13,134 nt of DNA from Candidatus Hermodarchaeota archaeon. GTDB lineage: Archaea; Asgardarchaeota; Hermodarchaeia; Hermodarchaeales; Hermodarchaeaceae. The stretch covers positions 1 to 13,134 of the forward strand of contig JAEOTD010000017.1 in NCBI GenBank assembly GCA_016839995.1. Reading direction: 5' to 3'. Numbering within the stretch: position 1 is the first letter of the stretch; the number at the start of each line of letters is the position of its first letter. This document shows, piece after piece, positions 1-5,773 of this stretch. The notes beneath the pieces were generated by a model. It was not told where the DNA came from. It did not search any database and saw nothing but the letters and a program-made list of their open reading frames with translations. A program made the position numbers and the translations under genes.

Positions 1-683
1 CCATAACATTGGAGATAGTTTGAGAGTATTGTGTCCTCGGCGGCTTCTTTCTTGATGGAGGGTTGTCTTGGGAGCCACTGATCAGTCAAGACAAGTGAGA
101 CTTTTCCTTCGATATCTGGACCAAAACAGGTTTTCCCCTCATAAGCTAGAAGCTTTGTAACGATATAATAACCGGTATCCACCCATGGTCGGGCTTCGGG
201 ACCCACCTCTTGAGCAACGGCATTAGCTACTTGGTCTCGTGTTGCGGGCCCGGCTGCGAGAGCATTCGAAACTGCTGAGAGGATGGCTTCGAAATCATGT
301 TGTGAAGGATCAAATTTCGCCACTTCACCAAACTCTCGCATTCCACGCTTAGCCAACCATTCCTTATGTCGGGTAATGCGTGGCTCGATTATTGCTTTCA
401 AATATGCAGGAAACTGGGAGGTTGGAAGATAGTGAGCAGTCCCTCGCATACACCAAGTACGGAGTAGGGTTTTTGCAGTCCAAAGGGCTTTGTTGATATC
501 TTCGGAGGTTATATTTTGAATTCGTGACCAGAGTTGAAGGTTTGCTGCGGCAGGCATTTGAGCTTGAATACCACAGACTCTCGTTACTACTTGGTCAATA
601 TCATCTTTTGATGCCCTGTTGGTGAGAAAATGCCGGTCCATCCGGAACCCATTCACCTGTTCTTGGGTGATTTCCACTGCCAT
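1..683 (-). CDS. Winged-helix DNA glycosylase-like protein (AlkZ/HTH_42 family), N-terminal part
   Basis: The minus strand is open from an ATG at 683 to the left edge, giving 227 codons with the C-terminus missing. The protein resembles the HTH_42/AlkZ family (winged-helix DNA glycosylases that unhook interstrand crosslinks or remove bulky alkyl adducts): an N-terminal block CGIQAQMPAAANLQLW near residues 37-52, then LRTWCMRGTAHYLP near 74-87. Residues Q40-A41-Q42 match the QxQ catalytic motif of the AlkZ branch rather than the QxD of YcaQ/AlkX. Family members are usually about 350-400 aa, so roughly 40% lies outside the window. A GAGGT ribosome binding site 7 nt before the ATG supports this start. 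The gene diverges from the NAD kinase gene across a 143-bp gap. Family assignment is by remembered motif; glycosylase activity is inferred from the QxQ. Confidence 0.8.
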   Translation of the reverse strand, partial: MAVEITQEQVNGFRMDRHFLTNRASKDDIDQVVTRVCGIQAQMPAAANLQLWSRIQNITSEDINKALWTAKTLLRTWCMRGTAHYLPTSQFPAYLKAIIEPRITRHKEWLAKRGMREFGEVAKFDPSQHDFEAILSAVSNALAAGPATRDQVANAVAQEVGPEARPWVDTGYYIVTKLLAYEGKTCFGPDIEGKVSLVLTDQWLPRQPSIKKEAAEDTILSNYLQCY

Positions 684-826
684 GTGTTGAACCTCAAAGG
701 CTGGATTCAAAACATGTATTTGATTGGAGTTCAAAGACTTTGCGATTTACAGCATTCCAGAGATTAGCAATGTTTATTGTGGATGAATCGATAATATGAA
801 AACCACTAATGTTCTCGTGAACCATC
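684..826. promoter_or_regulatory. Divergent intergenic region, likely two promoters
   Basis: This 143-bp gap separates the divergent glycosylase-like and NAD kinase genes and must hold both promoters. For the plus-strand gene an AT-rich GATAATATG at about 789-797 is a possible TATA box; its distance to the ATG at 827 would place transcription start only a few nucleotides before the codon, which fits the absence of a Shine-Dalgarno sequence there. The TATA call is weak and made by eye. Overlapping minus-strand reading frames here look like non-coding shadow. Confidence 0.35.
691..695 (-). promoter_or_regulatory. Ribosome binding site of the glycosylase-like gene
   Basis: On the minus strand GAGGT stands 7 nt before the ATG at 683. 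It matches the archaeal anti-Shine-Dalgarno sequence and fixes this start. Confidence 0.6.
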
Positions 827-1594
827 ATGCCTTCGTCACGGATTGCCTGTGTCCATTCTGACACTGAACGGGCCACTAAAGCCTTTGATACACTGAAAGC
901 ACAGTATGATTTTGTCCCCGTTGAGGAAGCTGAAATTATTGTCGCCCTAGGTGGTGATGGCTTCATGCTTCGCTGCTTTCATCAATACGCAAATCAAAAC
1001 ATACGGTTGTATGGCATGAATAGGGGGACCATTGGTTTCCTCTTGAATACGTTTCAAGAAGAGGGATTACTTGAAAGAATTAAGGCAGCCAAAGAGGAAA
1101 AGATCTATCCACTAAGGATGGAAGCAACAACCGCAGATCAGAAGACTCATCACGCCATCGGATTCAACGAAGTTGCTATTATCCGACAAGCTCAGCAATC
1201 AGCGCATATCCGCATTTCAATTAATGACAAGATTCGCCTTGAAAGGCTCATCTGTGATGGTATTCTCGTGGCAACACCCGCGGGTAGTACGGCATATAAT
1301 CTGTCAGCTAGAGGTCCGATTATTCCAATAGGATCTAACGTATTGGCATTAACTCCCCTCAACCCTTTTCGACCCCGACGCTGGACAGGGGCGCTCCTTC
1401 CTCAGACCGTAGTTGTTGATTTTACAATTCTTGACCCAAGTAAACGACCGGTCTTAGCAACTGCAGATTTTGATGAAGTGAAATTCCCGAACACTGTTAG
1501 GGTGCAAGAAGATCGCTCTCAATTTGTCAAAGTATTATTTGATAGCGGACATTCATTGGAAGAACGGATACTCCAAGAACAGTTCATTCAATGA
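827..1594 (+). CDS. nadK: NAD kinase (alphaproteobacterial-like short form)
   Basis: Phosphorylates NAD to NADP using ATP or polyphosphate in the cytoplasm. All family motifs are present in 255 aa: GGDG at 42-45 with catalytic Asp44, MNRGTIGF at 64-71, the NE pair at 114-115 (GFNEVAI), and DGILVATPAGSTAYNLSA at 144-161. The sequence from 156 to 191, AYNLSARGPI followed by LALTPLNPFRPRRWTGALLP, is the form I associate with alphaproteobacterial NAD kinases rather than the longer archaeal or gammaproteobacterial ones. An in-frame TGA at 818-820 directly upstream makes ATG 827 the first possible start; no Shine-Dalgarno sequence is visible, so the mRNA may be leaderless. cdhE follows 99 bp downstream on the same strand. 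Identification is firm; the bacterial origin is inference. Confidence 0.95.
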   Translation: MPSSRIACVHSDTERATKAFDTLKAQYDFVPVEEAEIIVALGGDGFMLRCFHQYANQNIRLYGMNRGTIGFLLNTFQEEGLLERIKAAKEEKIYPLRMEATTADQKTHHAIGFNEVAIIRQAQQSAHIRISINDKIRLERLICDGILVATPAGSTAYNLSARGPIIPIGSNVLALTPLNPFRPRRWTGALLPQTVVVDFTILDPSKRPVLATADFDEVKFPNTVRVQEDRSQFVKVLFDSGHSLEERILQEQFIQ

Positions 1595-1693
1595 AACCAG
1601 ACAACTATTCAGCAAAACCGTATCATAAGCACAAAAGCTAAAATTAGAGACTCAGCATATCTGAACCCTATTTGGAGCACCTGAGGCGTTCAT
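1595..1693 (+). promoter_or_regulatory. Intergenic region before cdhE with ribosome binding site and possible TATA box
   Basis: GAGG at 1683-1686 lies 7 nt before the cdhE ATG and is a clear ribosome binding site. An A-rich stretch followed by CTAAAATTAG around 1636-1647 could be a BRE/TATA element giving cdhE its own promoter with a leader of roughly 25 nt. The promoter is a guess by eye; the ribosome binding site is solid. Confidence 0.4.
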
Positions 1694-3106
1694 ATGGCAA
1701 AACGTGCAGGACCGATGGACATCTATCCACTGCTTCCCCAAACCAATTGTGGGGAATGTGGTGAAACAAATTGCATGGCCTTTGCAACCAAAGCAGCCGA
1801 ATACACTCTTGGTATCAAAGCTTGTACTCCGTTGTATCATGAAAGAGAATATGCAGCGAAACGGGACAAGCTCGAAGAACTCATGCGTCCTCCAGTAAAG
1901 GAAATTCAAGTGGGTTCTGGTGAGAACAAAGTCTTGATTGGCGGAGAGCTTGTACTCTACCGTCATGATCTGCGGTACATGCATCCAACTGCCTTCTTCA
2001 TTGATATTGCTGACACCGCATCCGCTAATGAAATGAAGAAACGGGTGAAAGCCATCGTAGACTGGACATATGTGTACATTGGTATGGATTTGCGATTGGA
2101 TGGAATTGCTCTCCGATCAGTTTCCGGGGAACCGAAAAAGTTCGCAGAAGCCGCAAAACGGCTTGGTGAGCTAACTAATTGGCCAATTATGTTATGCTCC
2201 CTTAACCCTAAGGTCTTGGCAGCTGGTGCAGAAGCCCTGCAGGGACGTCGTCCGCTCCTTTATGCTGCCACAACAGAGACCTGGCAGGAACTAGCGGATG
2301 TTGCATTGAAATGTCAATGTCCACTTGTCGCCTATGCTCCTGGTGATTTATCCGAACTGAAATCCATTGCTTCAACCTTGGATCAGATGGGAGTTGATGT
2401 TGTTTTAGATCCAGGTAATGAATTTGGAGCAGCCTTAGGTGCAACCGTTGATGATTTCAGCATGCTTCGGCGAGCAACGATTCGTGAAGGTGATCAAGGA
2501 GTAGGATTTCCCCTCTTAGCTTCTCCAATCTCTGTGTGGGGGGATCACAAGGAAGGTGAAGCAGAAGAGCTAGCAAAATGGCAAGAAACCCTTGCCGGTG
2601 CGTCTATGATTATCCGTTATGCCGATATCTTAGTCCTGCATAGTTTGGATATGTGGGTCCAATTACCGCTAACATTTCTGCGAACCAACCTGTATACAGA
2701 TCCTGTGAAACCTGTTGCGGTAGAAGCAGGACTTCGAGAATTTGGTTCTCCGAATAAAGATTCCCCGGTAATGTATACTTCCAATTTTGCCCTAACCTAT
2801 TTCACCGTGGAAAGTGACATCAAACAGGCTGGCGTTGACGCATATCTCGTTGTGGTTGACACCGAAGGACTGAGTATTCAGTCTGCAGTTGCAGGACGAA
2901 AACTCACCGCGGATGTGATTGCTGAAGCCATCAAGGAATCTGGTGTTGAGGATAAGGTAAACCACCGAATCCTTATCAGCCCTGGAATGGCTGCACGCCT
3001 GAGTGGTGAAACCGAAGAAGCCTCAAAGTGGACTGTCAAAGTGGGTCCAAAGGATTCCAGTGGCATCGGCCCATACATTGGCGATGAACTCTGGAAGAAA
3101 GACTAG
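1694..3106 (+). CDS. cdhE: Acetyl-CoA decarbonylase/synthase gamma subunit (corrinoid/Fe-S protein large subunit)
   Basis: CdhE and CdhD form the corrinoid iron-sulfur protein that carries the methyl group between tetrahydromethanopterin (or a related pterin) and the acetyl-CoA synthase active site, in the archaeal Wood-Ljungdahl pathway. The 470-aa length is typical. The N-terminal 4Fe-4S domain shows C19, C22, C27 and C44 in the CxxCx4Cx16C spacing (PQTNCGECGETNC). A TIM-barrel-like middle follows, and the C-terminal corrinoid-binding region ends with the conserved ILISPGMAARLSGE near 426-439 and VKVGPKDSSGIGPYI. A good ribosome binding site precedes the ATG. No cdhA, B, C or D gene is adjacent, whereas methanogens usually cluster them; the partners are presumably elsewhere in the genome. 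The shift from NAD kinase to cdhE may be co-transcribed or separate. Confidence 0.96.
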   Translation: MAKRAGPMDIYPLLPQTNCGECGETNCMAFATKAAEYTLGIKACTPLYHEREYAAKRDKLEELMRPPVKEIQVGSGENKVLIGGELVLYRHDLRYMHPTAFFIDIADTASANEMKKRVKAIVDWTYVYIGMDLRLDGIALRSVSGEPKKFAEAAKRLGELTNWPIMLCSLNPKVLAAGAEALQGRRPLLYAATTETWQELADVALKCQCPLVAYAPGDLSELKSIASTLDQMGVDVVLDPGNEFGAALGATVDDFSMLRRATIREGDQGVGFPLLASPISVWGDHKEGEAEELAKWQETLAGASMIIRYADILVLHSLDMWVQLPLTFLRTNLYTDPVKPVAVEAGLREFGSPNKDSPVMYTSNFALTYFTVESDIKQAGVDAYLVVVDTEGLSIQSAVAGRKLTADVIAEAIKESGVEDKVNHRILISPGMAARLSGETEEASKWTVKVGPKDSSGIGPYIGDELWKKD

Positions 3107-3156
3107 AGTCCACTTCATCATTTCTTCTCTTCACTGACAAGGAGAACACAGAAGAG
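3107..3156. terminator. Convergent gap with pyrimidine-rich tracts, probable termination zone
   Basis: cdhE and the phosphatase gene converge across 50 bp. On the plus strand TTTCTTCTCTTC at 3121-3132 is a T-rich tract suited to archaeal intrinsic termination of cdhE; on the minus strand the stretch just past the phosphatase stop is also pyrimidine-rich. No strong hairpin is visible. Weak evidence. Confidence 0.3.
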
Positions 3157-3606
3157 TCATTTTCGAAGTGCTAAAGCCTGTTCATATATATGCAGGATTT
3201 GTTCTTGTCCCCGGGTTTCAATAGAGTTGGGGCGTTTTTCTCGGACTTCATAGATGGCTTCGTCCGCACTCATCCCTTCACTAATCAGATAAGCTGCAAG
3301 TAGTGTTCCTGTACGACCCCAGCCCATGTAGCAGTGAACAGCAACAGGTCGGTTCTGCGCACGGTTTGTATTTACCAAATCGACAAACTCATTGATTTGT
3401 TTCAAAGAGGGGGTTCCATACGGTAGGACTGCAAAATAATGGTACTCGAGGCCAACCTCGTTGACGAGTTCTTTATTTTGGGTATCTTCCATTGCCGTGA
3501 CAAGAACCCGTATTCCTTCGTTGTATAACCGTTCAAGGTCTTCACGTCCACGGGGAAGACTAGAACCCGCAAGCACTCTAGGAATCAAGTAGCTGAAATT
3601 GAGCAT
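3157..3606 (-). CDS. Dual-specificity protein phosphatase (DUSP23-like)
   Basis: Cysteine phosphatase of the protein tyrosine/dual-specificity class, 149 aa, essentially a bare catalytic domain. The P-loop HCYMGWGRTGT at 91-101 gives nucleophile Cys92 and Arg98 in the C(x)5R signature, followed by LAAYLISEGMSADEAI and EVREKRPNSIETRGQE, closely patterned like human DUSP23 and its archaeal relatives. The general-acid loop, usually (I/V)PD(F/G), reads AVLPYGTPS at 59-67, so the expected Asp is absent and Tyr63 or Pro62 stands there. The start has AGGAAG 7 nt upstream and the gene is 14 bp after the lipocalin-like gene, so it is the last member of a three-gene unit. Substrate unknown; it could act on phosphoproteins or another phosphoester. 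Confidence 0.9.
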   Translation of the reverse strand: MLNFSYLIPRVLAGSSLPRGREDLERLYNEGIRVLVTAMEDTQNKELVNEVGLEYHYFAVLPYGTPSLKQINEFVDLVNTNRAQNRPVAVHCYMGWGRTGTLLAAYLISEGMSADEAIYEVREKRPNSIETRGQEQILHIYEQALALRK

Positions 3607-3620
3607 TGAAAATCTTCCTG

Positions 3621-4523
3621 TTATTTGGATGGTTTTCGGCTGATGAGGAATTCAGATATTCCATAGCCGATGCCGGGATCACCTTTGAGGGTAAATTGGG
3701 AGACGATTTCGTAGATATTGGTTTCGTGTCCTGGTTTGGATTGGCGAGGGGGGTACATCATGGTTTGGAGTTGCGTTGAGTCAAGTTGCCATCGTTTCTT
3801 TCTCTTGTCGGTGAAGTGGACGGTGAAGCCCTTAGGAGTCCGGTTGTCGGATTCAAAGTGGGTTTCAAAGGTGATATCGGTGAGGTGTTGGTTTTCCACG
3901 AGGTTAGAGAGAAAGCCTGCCGTTTCGAATTTATTACCAATTTTGAGTTTGATGAGGTTGATTGTGCACCAGGAAAACTGGGCTGCTATCCAATTCCATT
4001 CATCGATGGCAGCATAATCACGGAGCCCCCATGAGTGGTCTCGGTGTCCGAAACAGCTGATTTGATGTTCGGTGCCATCCGCTAGTCGTATTGTTCCATC
4101 AACGAAGCAGCCCTGTTCGTAGTGTTCCTGTTCGAGGACTCCTTTCTTGTAGGCTTGCTTGGAATCGTAGGCAAAGGGGTCGAACCGACCTGCGAATTCG
4201 AGATTAGCAAAACGTTTGCCATCATCGAAGTGGATTTTCCATAATTCATGGGGTTGAGCGAGTTCGATGGTGAGTTTTCCATCTCCAAGGGTGTCGAGTT
4301 TTCCAGGAGTTGGCAGTGTGTTAAGGTAGATATCAGTTTCACCATCCGCTAGTAAGGCTACGAGATAATCGCGTTTGGGAACATTGGGATAAGCAGATAT
4401 GTAGAAAAAAGCGGCAATTTTGGCTTCAGGGTCATAAAGTTGGAAGTAGTAAGATTCCTTCCAGTCGGGTGCTGAGGTTGGGTTATGGAACTGCTCTTCG
4501 GTGATCGGGACATCATACGCCAT
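3621..4523 (-). CDS. AttH/CrtC-like lipocalin-fold protein (DUF7064/DUF7065-type)
   Basis: 300-aa soluble protein with no signal peptide or membrane helix. The motif GHRDHSWGLRD at 159-169, preceded by a VDGTIRLADGTEH-type strand pair, matches what I recall of the AttH/hydroxyneurosporene hydratase-like double-lipocalin families (DUF7064/DUF7065), where this His/Asp/Trp cluster is the most conserved feature. The rest is beta-rich with many aromatic residues (WKESYYFQLYDPEAKIAAFFYI at the N-terminus, YGISEFLISRKP at the C-terminus), consistent with a beta-barrel. The function of this branch is not established; CrtC relatives hydrate carotenoids, but no carotenoid gene is nearby. An AGGTG ribosome binding site lies 8 nt before the ATG. 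The gene sits 14 bp from each neighbour in one minus-strand unit. Confidence 0.65.
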   Translation of the reverse strand: MAYDVPITEEQFHNPTSAPDWKESYYFQLYDPEAKIAAFFYISAYPNVPKRDYLVALLADGETDIYLNTLPTPGKLDTLGDGKLTIELAQPHELWKIHFDDGKRFANLEFAGRFDPFAYDSKQAYKKGVLEQEHYEQGCFVDGTIRLADGTEHQISCFGHRDHSWGLRDYAAIDEWNWIAAQFSWCTINLIKLKIGNKFETAGFLSNLVENQHLTDITFETHFESDNRTPKGFTVHFTDKRKKRWQLDSTQLQTMMYPPRQSKPGHETNIYEIVSQFTLKGDPGIGYGISEFLISRKPSK

Positions 4524-4537
4524 GAGAAGTACACCTG

Positions 4538-5704
4538 CTAGTCGAGGAGTTCGTAAAAGGAGGGGTCTTTGTCACATTCTTCTTTGCTTCGGAAGAGTCG
4601 AGCCCAGGCAGGATGCCCCATTGAGTTTAGCATGAGTTGTATGTAATCGCCAACCTTATCTTCGTCTAAACCCATGGTGACTTTGTTAGTGATGTTTCCC
4701 ATATCGGTGAAAATGTAGAACCATTTTAGGAACACTGAGGAGCCGGCTTTTAGTCGCTTGACATCATCCCATTCAGCAAATTCTAGGTAAAGTTCGGTTT
4801 GGATATCGGTGGCGAATTTTTCCAAATCAGCGAGTACAGAAAAGGGAGTGGTTTCGATGTTGTCATCATAGCGGCTGAAGAGTGCAAATTGGGTGATATG
4901 CTCTGAGTAATCTTCGGGTTTGGGAAAGAGGGTGGCAAAGTCAGTGAAAACCATTTCATCCATATCTTTGACGACAAGGGCAACTGAGAGATTGGGAACG
5001 GGGGATTTCGCTTTGGTGTTGTGCCAGTCCCAGATAAGTCTTGAACCATCATAGAGGGGTGAGAATTCCCGGAAGATAAGGTATTCATTATCTCCGAAGG
5101 GATACGGACCCATTTCATGTATACTAGCCCGGCATTCACAATAGGAGAGAAATTCAGCTAGGTATAACTGAGCCATGGTGCGTTTGAGCTTGCCTCGCTG
5201 ATCTTGGTCGATGGGTTGAAGCTCTTGTTTGACCATGTCAAGGATATTTGCGGGGAGTACGCATGCCGTATCGTTGTTTTCAGCAGCAAGGGGTTTATCG
5301 CTGTTGTAGTAACTGGTAGCCATGCGATACCAGAAATCAATCATGAACTTGACTTGTTTACGTCGTTCAGGGAGTTCGTTTTCAGCTCCTCCGGCATCAA
5401 AGAGGTCTTGCATTCGACCCAGCCCCCAGAGGCCAATAAAGGCCCAGACACCCAAGATGTTGGGATACGCGGCAAGGGTGCGAGAGCGTTTACCAATCTC
5501 CTCTGGAGAGATATGCTTAGCTAGTTCTTTGAACATGTTGTATTGGTAGTCTCGATAAATCTGGGCACAGGCAACGCTATTGTATGCAGTGACTGGGAAA
5601 AGTTTGGATTCGAGGGCAGTGCGCTGAGAGAGGAGGTAGGTGCTGGCAGCGCTAGCCCGGCGGAGGAGAGTATTTGCTTCTTGGGTGCTAATATCTCCAA
5701 TCAT
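4538..5704 (-). CDS. Hypothetical protein, unrecognised, first gene of three-gene unit
   Basis: 388-aa soluble protein that I do not recognise. It looks mainly alpha-helical in the first half (helices around 8-30, 46-75, 82-103, 113-133, 150-190) and mixed in the second, with unusually many aromatic residues. Recognisable local features are IGLWGLGRMQDLFDAGG at 90-106, a CEC pair at 189-191, and a Gly/Pro/aromatic stretch EMGPYPFGDNEYLIFREFSP at 197-216 followed by LIWDWHN at 223-229. No signal peptide, membrane helix or known nucleotide-binding motif is seen. An in-frame TGA shortly upstream makes ATG 5704 the first start; the ribosome binding site (GATGAG) is weak. It is followed after 14 bp by the lipocalin-like gene and then the phosphatase, so the three products probably work together. 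It may be an Asgard-restricted family. Confidence 0.85.
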   Translation of the reverse strand: MIGDISTQEANTLLRRASAASTYLLSQRTALESKLFPVTAYNSVACAQIYRDYQYNMFKELAKHISPEEIGKRSRTLAAYPNILGVWAFIGLWGLGRMQDLFDAGGAENELPERRKQVKFMIDFWYRMATSYYNSDKPLAAENNDTACVLPANILDMVKQELQPIDQDQRGKLKRTMAQLYLAEFLSYCECRASIHEMGPYPFGDNEYLIFREFSPLYDGSRLIWDWHNTKAKSPVPNLSVALVVKDMDEMVFTDFATLFPKPEDYSEHITQFALFSRYDDNIETTPFSVLADLEKFATDIQTELYLEFAEWDDVKRLKAGSSVFLKWFYIFTDMGNITNKVTMGLDEDKVGDYIQLMLNSMGHPAWARLFRSKEECDKDPSFYELLD

Positions 5705-5773
5705 GGCATCTCATCTCTTGGAAGATAGGAGCCAGGATGTTGCATTTAAGGATTCTAGTGCGACCAGCTTTAG
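5705..5773 (-). promoter_or_regulatory. Likely promoter region of the three-gene unit
   Basis: 69-bp gap between the stop of the PAS protein gene and the ATG at 5704, both on the minus strand. Read on the minus strand, CCTTAAATGC at about 5738-5747 is a possible TATA box about 40 nt before the ATG. Weak evidence; read-through from the PAS gene is also possible. Confidence 0.25.

Noticed and set aside
694..966. 90-codon minus-strand frame overlapping the NAD kinase start
   Set aside because: It overlaps the well-supported NAD kinase gene on the opposite strand, has no recognisable protein features and covers the divergent promoter region.
1652..1984. 110-codon minus-strand frame opposite the N-terminus of cdhE
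   Set aside because: It lies antisense to the Fe-S domain of cdhE; the protein looks random and Cys-rich only as a mirror of the real gene.
3718..4345. Several plus- and minus-strand frames of 60-99 codons overlapping the AttH-like gene
   Set aside because: They overlap a gene with a recognisable family motif and proper ribosome binding site; their length follows from the skewed base composition.
5204..5728. Plus-strand frames of 61-106 codons opposite the unknown 388-aa gene
   Set aside because: They are antisense to a longer frame with operon context; no ribosome binding site or domain.
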